From an uncultured bacterium (GTDB lineage Bacteria > Bacteroidota > Bacteroidia > Bacteroidales > Bacteroidaceae): a DNA stretch of 64,000 bases. How positions within the stretch are numbered: the stretch's first letter is position 1; each line of letters begins with the position of its first letter. Under the pieces are notes generated by a model. The model was not told the origin of the DNA, searched no databases, and was given only the letters and a program-made list of their open reading frames with translations. Location: the NCBI GenBank assembly GCA_905216025.1, contig CAJMSE010000019.1:1-64000 (forward strand). Direction: 5' to 3'. The translations under genes and the position numbers were made by a program. This document shows positions 6,691 to 15,712 of the stretch, one piece after another.

Positions 6691-9264
6691 ATGGATGATA
6701 AGACGATAGACACGGTGACGTCTGCCGGCGGACTGACTGCCGTCGGGGTGGAGGAGATGCGCAGAAAGCACGGCGAGAACGTGCTCACGCCACCTGCGCG
6801 CACTCCCCTGTGGCGGCTGTACATCGAGAAATACAACGACCCGATAATAAAGATACTGCTTGTTGCGGCGGCCGTGTCGCTGGCACTGGCCTTCGTCGAG
6901 GGCGAGTTTGCCGAGACGGTGGGAATCTTCCTCGCCATTTTCCTCGCCACGACGACCGGATTCTACTTCGAGCGCGATGCCGCCCGGCGCTTCGGCATGC
7001 TCACGGCGATGGACGAGGAGCTGCCCGTGAAGGTGGTGCGCGACGGCAAGGTGTGCGAGATTGCGCGCCGTGAGGTCGTCGTGGGCGACGTCGTGGTGAT
7101 AGAGACGGGCGACGAGGTGCCCGCCGACGGCCGCCTGTCCGAGTCGTCCGGCCTTCAGATAGACGAGTCGGCACTCACAGGAGAGCCCCTTGCCGACAAG
7201 CGGGTGGGGGCCGTCGACGACGGTTCGGCATACCCGCCGGACATGGTGCTGCGCTCCACCATGGTGATGGGCGGCACCGGCCGCATGACCGTCACGGCCG
7301 TGGGCGACGCCACGGAGATAGGCCGCGTGGCCCGGCAGTCGGCCGAACTGACGGCGGTTAAGACCCCGCTGAACATGCAGCTCGGCCGTCTTGCTAATAT
7401 TATAAGCAAGGTAGGCACGGGTGTTGCCGTGGGCGCGTTCGTGCTTTTCATGCTCCGCGACATCATGGTGAACCCGCTGTGGCACACCGCCGACTATGTG
7501 GGCATGGCCGGGGTGGTGCTCAGATACTTCATGATGGCCGTGACGCTCATCGTCATGGCCGTGCCCGAGGGGCTGCCGATGGCCGTCACCCTCGCCCTCG
7601 CGCTGAACATGCGGCGCATGCTCAAGAGCAACAACCTCGTGCGGAAGCTCCATGCCTGCGAGACGATGGGCGCCGTCACGGTGATATGCACCGACAAGAC
7701 GGGCACGCTGACGCAGAACAAGATGCAGGTGGCGGACATGCTTCTCACGGCCGGCGACGCCCTGTCGGCTTCTTCTTCCCTGACCTCCCTCTCCCTCGCC
7801 GTCAACACCACGGCCGAGCTGGACGGCGATAAAGGCATCGGCAACCCCACCGAGGTGGCCCTGCTGCTGTGGCTGAAGAGCCGCGGCGAGGACTACCGGA
7901 CGCTGAGAGCCGGCACACGGATTATCGAGCGCCTGCCGTTCTCCACCGAACGCAAGTATATGGCCACCCTGTGCGAGGCCGGCGGCCGCCGCTGGCTCTT
8001 CGTGAAGGGTGCCCCCGAGATAGTGATGGACTTCTGCACCCTCGGCGCTGGTGAGCGCGGGCGGGTGTCGGCCGCCCTCCGCGGCTATCAGGCAAAGGCC
8101 ATGCGCACCCTCGCCTTTGCCTGCCGGCCCGCCGACACGATGGACATCGGCGGCCTGACGCTTCAGGGTGTGGCCGCCATCAGCGACCCGCTGCGGAGCG
8201 AGGTACCCGCGGCTGTGCGCAGCTGCCATGCCGCCGGCATCGACGTGAAGATCGTCACGGGCGACACCGCGGCCACCGCGGCGGAGATTGCGCGGCAGAT
8301 AGGCATCGGAGGCGGGGGGAGACACGCCTTCCTCACCGGTCCGGAGTTTGCCGCCCTGCCTGACGAAGAGGCCCGCGAGGCCGTTGCGGAGCTGAAGGTG
8401 ATGAGCCGTGCGCGGCCCGCCGACAAGCGCCGCCTCGTCAACCTGCTTCAGGAGCGGGGCGAGATAGTGGCCGTCACGGGCGACGGAACCAATGATGCGC
8501 CCGCCCTCAACCATGCCCATGTGGGCCTGTCGCTCGGCTCGGGCACGAGCGTGGCCAAGAACGCGAGCGACATGACGCTCATCGACGACTCCTTCGACAG
8601 CATCGTCCGCGCCGTGCAGTGGGGCCGCTCGCTCTACCGCAACATACAGCGGTTTGTCTTTTTCCAGCTCATAGTCAACGTCACGGCCCTCCTGCTCGTG
8701 CTCTGCGGTTCGCTAATAGGTACCGAACTGCCCCTCACCATCCCCCAGATGCTCTGGGTGAACCTCATCATGGACACCTTCGCGGCCATGGCCCTTGCCT
8801 CGCTGCCGCCCGAGAGCGACGTGATGAGGGAGTGCCCGCGCGACAGTGCCGCGTTCATCATCAGCCGGCCCATGGCCTTTGCCATAGGCATCATCGGACT
8901 GCTGTTCTTCGCCGTCATGTTCGCCATGCTCTATTGGTTCGAGTGCGTGGCCGGTGTCTCGGCCGAAGAGCTGACCGTCTTCTTCACCGTATTCGTACTT
9001 TTGCAGTGGTGGAACCTGTTTAATGCCAAGGCATGGGGCACGGGCCGCTCGGCTTTCCACGGCTTTACGTCAGACCGCGGCCTGCTCTTCGTGCTGGCGC
9101 TGGTCATCGCCGGGCAGTGGCTCATCGTCACCTTCGGCGGCGACATGTTCCGCACGGTGCCGCTCTCGTGGCGCTCCTGGCTCATGATCATCGTCTGCAC
9201 GTCGCCCGTGATGCTCATCGGCGAGGCCGTGCGGCTTATATATAATAAGGTAAAGAAAAACTGA
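6691..9264 (+). CDS. Calcium-translocating P-type ATPase (PMCA/IIB type)
   Basis: An 857-residue P2-type cation pump of the inner membrane. It has an N-terminal cation-ATPase domain, membrane helices near 55-90, an actuator loop with DESALTGEP (about 158-166), membrane motif VMAVPEGLPMAVTLALA (about 288-304), phosphorylated Asp335 in DKTGTLT, nucleotide-binding KGAPE, the hinge GDGTNDAP near 597, and a six-helix C-terminal bundle. The PEGLP motif with a single Ca site is known for IIB Ca2+ exporters and gives the substrate, though other divalent ions are possible. The ribF gene starts 10 bp later, so they are probably cotranscribed. Confidence 0.9.
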   Translation: MDDKTIDTVTSAGGLTAVGVEEMRRKHGENVLTPPARTPLWRLYIEKYNDPIIKILLVAAAVSLALAFVEGEFAETVGIFLAIFLATTTGFYFERDAARRFGMLTAMDEELPVKVVRDGKVCEIARREVVVGDVVVIETGDEVPADGRLSESSGLQIDESALTGEPLADKRVGAVDDGSAYPPDMVLRSTMVMGGTGRMTVTAVGDATEIGRVARQSAELTAVKTPLNMQLGRLANIISKVGTGVAVGAFVLFMLRDIMVNPLWHTADYVGMAGVVLRYFMMAVTLIVMAVPEGLPMAVTLALALNMRRMLKSNNLVRKLHACETMGAVTVICTDKTGTLTQNKMQVADMLLTAGDALSASSSLTSLSLAVNTTAELDGDKGIGNPTEVALLLWLKSRGEDYRTLRAGTRIIERLPFSTERKYMATLCEAGGRRWLFVKGAPEIVMDFCTLGAGERGRVSAALRGYQAKAMRTLAFACRPADTMDIGGLTLQGVAAISDPLRSEVPAAVRSCHAAGIDVKIVTGDTAATAAEIARQIGIGGGGRHAFLTGPEFAALPDEEAREAVAELKVMSRARPADKRRLVNLLQERGEIVAVTGDGTNDAPALNHAHVGLSLGSGTSVAKNASDMTLIDDSFDSIVRAVQWGRSLYRNIQRFVFFQLIVNVTALLLVLCGSLIGTELPLTIPQMLWVNLIMDTFAAMALASLPPESDVMRECPRDSAAFIISRPMAFAIGIIGLLFFAVMFAMLYWFECVAGVSAEELTVFFTVFVLLQWWNLFNAKAWGTGRSAFHGFTSDRGLLFVLALVIAGQWLIVTFGGDMFRTVPLSWRSWLMIIVCTSPVMLIGEAVRLIYNKVKKN

Positions 9265-9274
9265 GATACAAGCA

Positions 9275-10252
9275 ATGACAGTCACAGGATTGACAGATAA
9301 GGACTATGAAGCGGCGCCGTGCGTGGCGACCGTGGGATTCTTCGACGGCGTGCACCGCGGCCACCGCTACCTGATAGAGCAGGTGCTGGCCGAGGCGCGG
9401 CGCACGTCGGCGGAGGCCGTGGCCGTCACCTTCGGCCGTCATCCGCGCGAGGTGCTGCACAGCGGCTACCGTCCGCAGATGCTCGGCACCCTCGACGACA
9501 AGCTGTCGCTGCTCGCCGCCACCGGTATAGACCGCTGCGTGGTGCTGTCTTTCGACGAGGCCATGGCCGCCCTGCCGGCCCGCGCGTTCATGGACAGCGT
9601 GCTGCGGCGGTCTGTCGGCGTGCATACGCTCGTCATGGGATACGACAACAGGTTCGGCAGCGGGCGCACCGCCACCTTCGACGACTACGTGGCCTACGGC
9701 CGCGGGCTCGGCATGAGCGTCGTCCGTGCGCGTCCGTTCATCCTCAACGGCGTCAGCGTCAGTTCGTCGGTGATACGCTCTTTCCTCGCCGAGGGCGAGG
9801 TGGCCATGGCAAACATGTGCCTCGGCCGCCGCTATTCGCTCTGCGGCCGCGTGGTCAGTGGCGAGCATGTGGGGCGCAGCATAGGTTTCCCCACGGCCAA
9901 CATCGAGCCCGACGACCCTCACCGGCTCATCCCGGCCCCCGGCGCATACGCCGTCAGGGTGATGATTTCGGGCGACGGCGCGGCTGACGGCGCGTTCGGC
10001 GACCCCCGCCCCGCGATGATGAACATCGGCATGCGCCCAACGTTCGGCGGCTCTTCGGTGACCCTCGAGGCCCATATCATCGGTTTCTCGGGCGATATCT
10101 ACGGCCGTGCGGTGCGCGTGGAGTTCGTCAGCCGGCTGCGCAGCGAGCGGAAGTTCAGGAGTGGTGCCGAGCTGGCGGCACAGCTGAGGCGGGATGCCGA
10201 GGCAGCTGTCAGAGAGCTCTCAGAGGCCTCCGAGCCATCGGAAACCATCTGA
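9275..10252 (+). CDS. ribF: Bifunctional riboflavin kinase / FAD synthetase
   Basis: A 325-residue cytoplasmic enzyme making FMN from riboflavin and ATP, then FAD from FMN and ATP. The N-terminal adenylyltransferase domain has GFFDGVHRGH (21-30, with HxGH at 27-30) and a SSSVIRSFLAEG segment. The C-terminal kinase domain has GRVVSGEHVGRSIGFPTANI (PTAN near 207) and NIGMRPTFGG. The last ten residues (SEASEPSETI) and the stop codon are encoded by a TCAGAG-rich repeat tract (F1), so the natural C-terminus has been shaped by the repeat. It follows the ATPase by 10 bp. Confidence 0.95.
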   Translation: MTVTGLTDKDYEAAPCVATVGFFDGVHRGHRYLIEQVLAEARRTSAEAVAVTFGRHPREVLHSGYRPQMLGTLDDKLSLLAATGIDRCVVLSFDEAMAALPARAFMDSVLRRSVGVHTLVMGYDNRFGSGRTATFDDYVAYGRGLGMSVVRARPFILNGVSVSSSVIRSFLAEGEVAMANMCLGRRYSLCGRVVSGEHVGRSIGFPTANIEPDDPHRLIPAPGAYAVRVMISGDGAADGAFGDPRPAMMNIGMRPTFGGSSVTLEAHIIGFSGDIYGRAVRVEFVSRLRSERKFRSGAELAAQLRRDAEAAVRELSEASEPSETI

Positions 10253-10294
10253 GCCCTCTGAGGACTCAGAGCCCTCAGAGCTCTCGGAGAGCTC
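10209..10294. repeat. Repeat family F, copy 1: TCAGAG/GAGCTC tract
   Basis: A run of AGAGCTCTCAGAG, CTCAGAGCCCTCAGAG and CTCTCGGAGAGCTC with several self-complementary segments. It overlaps the end of ribF. Similar tracts lie at 54658 and 58521. Confidence 0.75.
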
Positions 10295-10324
10295 AATCAA
10301 CAACAAAATCAATATCAAAAGAAT

Positions 10325-11101
10325 ATGAAAAAAGCATTAATGTACCTTTTAGTGTTCGTCGGCCTGCAGCTTGCGGTGGGCGCTGCGGCGAACGCCGTGT
10401 GCGGCTTCGCCGGTCTTGGCGGCCGCCTTGACCCCACGGTGCTCATCATCTCGATGGCCTCGGTGAGCGTGGTGACGGGTGCTGTGTTCATCGCGGCGCG
10501 CTGGAGTGGGGTGTCGCGCAGCTATCTCCGTTCGCGCCCGTGGGGCGTGCTGACGTGGAGCGTGCTGGCGGCGGTAGGCATGATCATCCCCTCGATGTGG
10601 CTTCAGGATCAGATGCCCGAGCTGCCGAACGTGCTGGAGGCACAGTTTGCCATGATACTGAAAGACCGCAACGGCTACTTCGTCATCGGCCTGCTCGTGC
10701 CGCTGGTAGAGGAACTCGTCTTCCGCGGCGCCATTCTGCGCAGTCTGCTGCAGGCGATAGGCCGCCCGTGGGTGGCCATCGGCGTGTCGGCACTGGCGTT
10801 CTCGCTCGTGCACGGCAATCCGGCACAGATGCCGCATGCCTTCATCGTGGGCCTGCTCCTCGGGTGGATGTATTTCCGCACGGGCAGCATCATCCCCGGC
10901 GTGGCGTTCCACTGGGTCAACAACACCGTGGCATACGTGCTCTATAACATCCTGCCCGACCCCGACGTGCCGCTCATCGTGCTGCTCGGAGGCAATGGCC
11001 GCGCCGTGGCGCTGAGCCTGCTGTTCTCGATGTGCATACTTCTGCCGTCGGTATATCAGCTCAATATGAGGATGAGGGAAGCCCCTCCCAGCCTCCCCTA
11101 A
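10325..11101 (+). CDS. CPBP-family intramembrane metalloprotease
   Basis: A 258-residue multi-pass membrane protein of the CAAX-protease/bacteriocin-processing (Abi) family. Motif 1 is EELVFRG at 129-135 (E129, E130, R134), motif 2 is ALAFSLVHGN and motif 3 is GVAFHWVNN, which provide the catalytic Glu and metal-binding His and Asn residues. Hydrophobic segments occur at about 5-30, 38-58, 73-93, 118-130 and throughout the C-terminal half. Bacterial members are linked to peptide maturation or immunity, but no bacteriocin gene is nearby. The last residues (EAPPSLP) and the stop come from repeat element B1. Confidence 0.88.
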   Translation: MKKALMYLLVFVGLQLAVGAAANAVCGFAGLGGRLDPTVLIISMASVSVVTGAVFIAARWSGVSRSYLRSRPWGVLTWSVLAAVGMIIPSMWLQDQMPELPNVLEAQFAMILKDRNGYFVIGLLVPLVEELVFRGAILRSLLQAIGRPWVAIGVSALAFSLVHGNPAQMPHAFIVGLLLGWMYFRTGSIIPGVAFHWVNNTVAYVLYNILPDPDVPLIVLLGGNGRAVALSLLFSMCILLPSVYQLNMRMREAPPSLP

Positions 11102-11376
11102 GGGAGATGAGAAGCCCCTCCCAACCTCCCCTAAGGGGAGGAGACCATGCGGAGGGTAATGGGAGGGCTGGGATTTCTGGGAATTCTGGGAGAAATGGGA
11201 ACCCTGGAGAACCTTGCCCCGGTGGCAATCACATTTCCTCCCATGCTTCCCAGCCATCCCATGGCTCCCATCTCTCCCATCAATACCTGCCTCTCTCCCA
11301 TCTCCTCCCCTTAGGGGAGGCCGGGTGGGGCTCTTTTCTCCCTTCTCCTCCCCTTTGGGGAGGTTGGGAGGGGCTC
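11078..11376. repeat. Repeat family B, copy 1
   Basis: GAAGCCCCTCCCAGCCTCC is followed by two CCTCCCCTAAGGGGAGG-type palindromes, a core of GGGAG/GGGAA words (both strands: ATGGGAG and CTCCCAT) and a closing CCCCTTTGGGGAGG...GGGAGGGGCTC. The element overlaps the 3' end of the CPBP gene and ends 24 bp before the DUF2851 start. Confidence 0.88.
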
Positions 11377-11399
11377 TGAGGGGCTTTCAAATTAAACCT

Positions 11400-12701
11400 A
11401 TGGAACAGCTGCTTCATTATGTCTGGCGCCACAGGCTCGTGCCCGCCGCCATGACCACCACCGACGGGAAGGCCGTCGAGATGATAGACCCGGGACTGCC
11501 TAACAACGGCTCGGGCCCCGACTTCTTCAATGCCAAGGTGCGTATCGACGGCACGGTGTGGGTCGGCAATGTCGAGATTCACGACCGCTCGACCGACTGG
11601 GTGCTGCACGGCCATCACCGCGATGCGGCCTACGACAGCGTGGTGCTCCACGTCACGGGCAAGGCCGATGCCGAGGTGGCCGACTCGTCGGGGCGCTGCG
11701 TGCCGCAGGTGAGGCTCGACGTGCCCGAGAGCGTGGCCCGCAACTATGAGCAGCTGCAGCACGAGGACAGGTATCCGCCGTGCCACCGCATCATCCCCGC
11801 CCTCGGAAGCCTGAAGATAGGGTCGTGGCTGGCCACGCTGCAGACCGAGCGCCTCGAGCGCAAGACCGCCGACATACGGCGCCGCGCGGAGCAGCGGGAC
11901 GGCTCGTGGGAAGATGCCTGCTTCATCACGCTGGCCCGCAACTACGGCTTCGGCGCCAACGGCGATGCCTTCGAGCAGTGGGCCGCCTGCGTGCCGCTTG
12001 CCGCCGTGGCCCACCACCGCGACGACCTGTTCCAGACGGAGGCCATCTTCATGGGGCAGGCCGGGCTCCTCGACCCCGGGTCCATCCCCGAGCGCTACCG
12101 CAGTGCGGCGCTGGCCGACGGCTATTACTGCCGCCTGCGCCGCGAATACGGCTACCTGTCGCATAAGTTCGGCCTCACACCGATGGACCACCGCCTGTGG
12201 CGCTTCATGCGGCTGAGGCCTCAGAACTTCCCCCACGTGCGCATCTCACAGCTCGCAAACCTCTACTGCGGGCGGCGGATGGGACTGCGCGCGCTCACCG
12301 AGTGCCGCTCGGCCGACGAGCTGCGGGCACTCTTCTCCACCGGCGTCACGCCCTACTGGCAGACCCACTACACGTTTGCCGCCGAGAGCACGCACAGCGG
12401 CAAGCACCTCTCCGGCAGCTCGCTCGACCTGCTGCTCATAAACACCGCCATCCCCATGATTTTCGCCTACGGCCGCCATATCTCCGACGAGAGCCTCTGC
12501 TGCCGCGCCACCGACATGCTCGAGAGTCTCCGCCCGGAGAACAACCGCATCATCAGGATGTGGCGCGAGTGCGGCCTCACGGTGCGCTCCGCCGGCGACA
12601 CGCAGGCACTGATACAGCTTAAAAACGAATACTGCGACCGCCGCGAATGCCTCAGGTGCAGGTTCGGATACGAATATCTCAAACAGAAAGACAATGACTG
12701 A
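11400..12701 (+). CDS. DUF2851 family protein
   Basis: A 433-residue cytoplasmic protein matching DUF2851: MEQLLHYVWRHRL at the start, then DPGLPNNGSGPDFFNAKVRI and VGNVEIHDRSTDWVLHGHH, which look like a nuclease-fold active-site region (acidic and His residues in a beta-rich N-terminal domain). The C-terminus has a Cys-rich stretch (CDRRECLRCRFGYEYL). Function is not established; a nuclease-like role is only suggested. I chose ATG 11400 because upstream in-frame sequence is repeat B1. The stop overlaps the next gene's start by 8 bp, so translation is probably coupled. Confidence 0.85.
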   Translation: MEQLLHYVWRHRLVPAAMTTTDGKAVEMIDPGLPNNGSGPDFFNAKVRIDGTVWVGNVEIHDRSTDWVLHGHHRDAAYDSVVLHVTGKADAEVADSSGRCVPQVRLDVPESVARNYEQLQHEDRYPPCHRIIPALGSLKIGSWLATLQTERLERKTADIRRRAEQRDGSWEDACFITLARNYGFGANGDAFEQWAACVPLAAVAHHRDDLFQTEAIFMGQAGLLDPGSIPERYRSAALADGYYCRLRREYGYLSHKFGLTPMDHRLWRFMRLRPQNFPHVRISQLANLYCGRRMGLRALTECRSADELRALFSTGVTPYWQTHYTFAAESTHSGKHLSGSSLDLLLINTAIPMIFAYGRHISDESLCCRATDMLESLRPENNRIIRMWRECGLTVRSAGDTQALIQLKNEYCDRRECLRCRFGYEYLKQKDND

Positions 12702-13083
12702 ATACCAATTTGAAACGACGATAGCCGTCCGCGACTACGAGTGCGACATCGAAGGAATAGTGAACAACGCCAACTATCTGCACTATGCGGAGCACACCCG
12801 CCACCTCTACCTGAAGAAGTGCGGGCTCAGTTTCGCGGAGATGCACCGCCGCGGCATCGACGCCGTGGTGGCAAGGATGAACCTGCAGTATAAGGCTCCG
12901 CTGCGCTGCGACGACGAGTTCCGCTCCTGTCTCTCGGTGAAGAAGGAGGGAATGCGCTACGTCTTCTATCAGGATTTCTACCGCGTGGCCGACGGACGCC
13001 TCTGCTTCAAGGCCGCAACGGAGATTGTGTGCCTCGTCGACGGCCGGCTGTCAGACTGCACCGAATACGACTCGATACTATGA
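12694..13083 (+). CDS. Acyl-CoA thioesterase, YbgC/FcbC hot-dog type
   Basis: A 129-residue single hot-dog domain enzyme. It has VRDYECDIEGIVNNANYLHY (12-31) with Asp18 in the catalytic position of the 4-hydroxybenzoyl-CoA thioesterase group, then the long helix YAEHTRHLYL and beta strands with RMNLQYKAPLRCDDEF. It probably hydrolyses acyl-CoA or acyl-ACP; the substrate is unknown. It overlaps the DUF2851 stop by 8 bp and shares an ATGA overlap with dprA, so the three genes form a tight operon. Confidence 0.85.
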   Translation: MTEYQFETTIAVRDYECDIEGIVNNANYLHYAEHTRHLYLKKCGLSFAEMHRRGIDAVVARMNLQYKAPLRCDDEFRSCLSVKKEGMRYVFYQDFYRVADGRLCFKAATEIVCLVDGRLSDCTEYDSIL

Positions 13084-14201
13084 CGGAGACTCTATATGCC
13101 ATGGCCCTCACCCGGCTGTGCCGCTTCCACCCCGCCGTGGCCATGTCGCTCTACGACGCCCTGGGCAGTGCCGGCGCCGTATATGAGCACCGGGCAGACA
13201 TCTGCAGCGTAGTGCCCGCCTGCTCGCCGCGCCTTGCCGCCACCCTCGCCGTGTGGGACGAGGCCCTGCAGCGCGCCGAGGCGGAGATGGCCTTTGCCGC
13301 CCGCCACGGCATAACGGTGCTCACACCGTCCAGTGACGGCTATCCCCGGCGCCTCCGCGAGTGTGCCGATGCGCCCATGGTGCTCTACTATAAGGGCACG
13401 GCAGACCTCAATGCCGGCCGCATCGTCAGCGTCGTAGGCACCCGCCGGTGCACCGCCTACGGGCAGGACCTCATACGCCGCTTCACGGCCGACCTGCGCC
13501 GGATGTGCCCCGCCGTGCTCATCGTCAGCGGACTGGCTTACGGCGTCGACATCTGCGCCCACCGCGAAGCCCTCGCCGCGGGCTACGACACCGTCGGCGT
13601 GCTGGCCCACGGCCTCGATACGATATACCCCTCGGCCCACCGCGGCACGGCCCTCGACATGCTCTCCCGGGGCGGACTGCTGACCGAGTTCATGTCGGGA
13701 ACGAAGGCCGACAAGGTGAACTTCGTCAGCCGCAACCGCATCGTGGCCGGAATGGCAGACGCCACCGTCGTGGTGGAGTCGGCGGCACGTGGCGGCAGCT
13801 TGATAACGGCGGGCATAGCGCGCAGCTACGGCCGCGACGTCTTCGCCTTCCCCGGAGCCGTGGGAGCACCGTCGTCGGAGGGATGCAACAACCTGATACG
13901 CGACAACGGGGCCGCCCTCATCTCGTCGGCCGCCGACCTCGTGCACGCCATGGGGTGGGAGGATGAGGCCCTGCTGCAGAGCGCCCGCAGCGCGGGCATA
14001 GAGCGCTCGCTGTTCCCCGACCTCGACGCCGACGAGCAGCGCATCGCCGCCCTGCTGCGCGAGGCCGACGACCTGCAGGTGAACATCATAGCAGCGCGCA
14101 CCAACATGCCCGTCAGCAAGGTGGCATCGGTGCTCTTCGCCCTCGAGATGAAGGGCGTGGTGAGGCCGCTCGCCGGCGGGATGTACCATTTGATAAAATG
14201 A
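13080..14201 (+). CDS. dprA: DNA-processing protein DprA
   Basis: A 373-residue protein that loads RecA on incoming single-stranded DNA during transformation. The Rossmann-like domain has VVGTRRCTAYG (about 118-128), IVSGLAYGVDICAH, GVLAHGLDTIYPSAH, GGLLTEF and VVESAARGGSLITAG, all DprA/Smf hallmarks. An N-terminal SAM-like region and a C-terminal winged-helix-like segment (VNIIAARTNMPVSKVASVLF) complete it. The start ATG 13080 overlaps the thioesterase stop codon (ATGA). Other competence genes are not visible here. Confidence 0.95.
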   Translation: MTETLYAMALTRLCRFHPAVAMSLYDALGSAGAVYEHRADICSVVPACSPRLAATLAVWDEALQRAEAEMAFAARHGITVLTPSSDGYPRRLRECADAPMVLYYKGTADLNAGRIVSVVGTRRCTAYGQDLIRRFTADLRRMCPAVLIVSGLAYGVDICAHREALAAGYDTVGVLAHGLDTIYPSAHRGTALDMLSRGGLLTEFMSGTKADKVNFVSRNRIVAGMADATVVVESAARGGSLITAGIARSYGRDVFAFPGAVGAPSSEGCNNLIRDNGAALISSAADLVHAMGWEDEALLQSARSAGIERSLFPDLDADEQRIAALLREADDLQVNIIAARTNMPVSKVASVLFALEMKGVVRPLAGGMYHLIK

Positions 14202-14202
14202 C

Positions 14203-14376
14203 GAGTTACGAATTACGAGTTGTCGGACTGCGTCCGATGTGGAGTTATTCAATTACGACGTGCTGATGAGCGAAGCGAGTAATTACCATGCGGCGTGACA
14301 GCACCATGCCGCACGGCAATTCTTCATTCGTTAATTCTTCATCGGCCACCGGCCGACAACTCGTAATTCGTAACTC
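14203..14376. repeat. Fold-back element H with perfect 24-bp arms
   Basis: Arm 14203-14226 (GAGTTACGAATTACGAGTTG plus TCGG) is perfectly complementary to 14353-14376. The 126-bp interior holds smaller repeats (GATGAGCGAAGCGAG, ATTCTTCATTCG). It begins 2 bp past the dprA stop codon and ends 20 bp before dusB. It is non-coding and could act as a terminator or a mobile fold-back sequence. Confidence 0.9.
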
Positions 14377-14396
14377 CAAATTCAAAATTCAAAGAC

Positions 14397-15401
14397 ATGA
14401 AGATAGGAAACATTGAATTAGGGCACCGCCCGGTGTTCCTCGCGCCGATGGAAGACGTCACCGACATCGGCTTCCGCCTGTTGTGCAAGCGCTTCGGGGC
14501 GGCGATGGTATACACGGAGTTCGTCAGTGCCGAGGCTCTGGTGCGCTCGGTGCGCTCGACGGTGAGCAAACTGACGATAAGCGACGAGGAGCGCCCCGTG
14601 GGTATACAGATATACGGCCGCGACGTGGAGTCGATGGTGGAGGCGGCGCGCATCGTCGAGCAGGCCCGCCCGGACGTGATAGACCTCAACTTCGGCTGCC
14701 CCGTGAAGAAAGTAGCCGGCAAGGGCGCCGGTGCGGGCATGCTGCAAAACATACCCCTGCTGCTCGACATCACCCGCGAGGTGGTCAAGGCGGTGAAGAC
14801 GCCCGTCACGGTGAAGACCCGCCTCGGCTGGAGCAGCGACAACCTCGTCATCGCCACGCTGGCAGAGCAGCTTCAGGACTGCGGCATACAGGCCCTCACC
14901 ATCCATGGCCGCACCCGCGCACAGATGTATACGGGCAGTGCCGACTGGACGCTCATCGGCGAGGTGAAGCGCAACCCGCGCATACACATCCCCATCATCG
15001 GCAACGGCGACATCACGTCGGCTGCCGCCGCGCACGACGCTTTCGACCGCTTCGGGGTGGATGCGGTGATGATAGGGCGCGCCACCTTCGGCCGCCCGTG
15101 GATATTCCGCGAGATTGCGGATGAGGCCGTGCGCCGCTCCGGCGGCATGCCGGCCGCTCCGGAACTCTCTCTCGACGACAAGATAGACATCCTCGAAGAG
15201 CAGCTCCGCATCAACGTGGAGCGCATAGACGAGTATCGCGGCATACTGCACACGCGGCGCCACCTTGCCGCCACCCCCATATTCAAGGGCATACCCGACT
15301 TCCGGCAGACGCGCATCGCCATGCTCCGCGCCACCACCGTGGCCGAGCTGACGGACATTCTCGAAGACGTGCGCCGCCGTCTCTCGGCCTCTGAGGCATG
15401 A
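14397..15401 (+). CDS. dusB: tRNA-dihydrouridine synthase B
   Basis: A 334-residue FMN-dependent TIM-barrel enzyme that reduces uridines in tRNA D-loops. It has FLAPMEDVTDIGFR (14-27), VGIQIYGRD, the catalytic Cys101 in DLNFGCPVKKV, VKTRLGW, ALTIHGRTRAQMYTG, GNGDI and DAVMIGRATFGRPW for FMN and substrate. The C-terminal helical domain follows. Length and motifs match bacterial DusB. A strong hairpin terminator lies about 50 bp after the stop. It is separated from dprA by fold-back element H and has no clear own promoter. Confidence 0.93.
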   Translation: MKIGNIELGHRPVFLAPMEDVTDIGFRLLCKRFGAAMVYTEFVSAEALVRSVRSTVSKLTISDEERPVGIQIYGRDVESMVEAARIVEQARPDVIDLNFGCPVKKVAGKGAGAGMLQNIPLLLDITREVVKAVKTPVTVKTRLGWSSDNLVIATLAEQLQDCGIQALTIHGRTRAQMYTGSADWTLIGEVKRNPRIHIPIIGNGDITSAAAAHDAFDRFGVDAVMIGRATFGRPWIFREIADEAVRRSGGMPAAPELSLDDKIDILEEQLRINVERIDEYRGILHTRRHLAATPIFKGIPDFRQTRIAMLRATTVAELTDILEDVRRRLSASEA

Positions 15402-15453
15402 CGCCCGGCTGCCGCTGCGCCACCTCCGGCCTTTTGATAGCTCTCATAAACAC

Positions 15454-15493
15454 TTTTGCCCCCTGTCAAAAACACTTTTGACAGGGGGCAAAA
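15454..15493 (+). terminator. Terminator of dusB
   Basis: A perfect 18-bp stem (15454-15471 with 15476-15493) and a 4-nt ACAC loop. The GC-rich core CCCCCTGTC is flanked by TTTTG/CAAAA; CCTTTTT follows at 15495-15501. Confidence 0.7.
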
Positions 15494-15534
15494 ACCTTTT
15501 TGGAAGGCAGCGGGCGGCATCGGCGGGCAACCCA

Positions 15535-15644
15535 TTGCACCTTCACGGGTTGCCGATTGCACCGTCACGGAGGCCTCGTTGCATTTTCACGGAGGCCTCC
15601 TTGCATTTTCATGGGCTGCTCCTTGCATTTTCAATGTCAGCCTA
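15535..15644. repeat. Repeat family D: 22-bp tandem TTGCATTTTCACGGAGGCCT array
   Basis: Five units start at 15535, 15557, 15579, 15601 and 15623, an exact 22-bp period, each beginning TTGCA and most followed by TTTTCA[CT]GG. A degenerate sixth unit starts at 15645. There is no coding signal. The 15402-16150 gap also holds the dusB terminator, a 44-bp direct repeat, element A4 and half an element B. Confidence 0.9.
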
Positions 15645-15712
15645 TTGATTTTTCAGTACCGTTTTGTCTTGGCGGTTTTGCAAATTCGCCGAGGCTAAAA
15701 GGTGATTGTTCT

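Noticed and set aside
6529..8520. 663-residue minus-strand open frame across the ATPase gene
   Set aside because: It is antisense to a conserved P-type ATPase, has no recognisable domains and is rich in His, Arg and Gly, as expected from the complement of GC-rich codons.
11214..11399. N-terminal extension of DUF2851
   Set aside because: These residues are encoded by repeat element B1; the conserved MEQLLHYVW start is at 11400.
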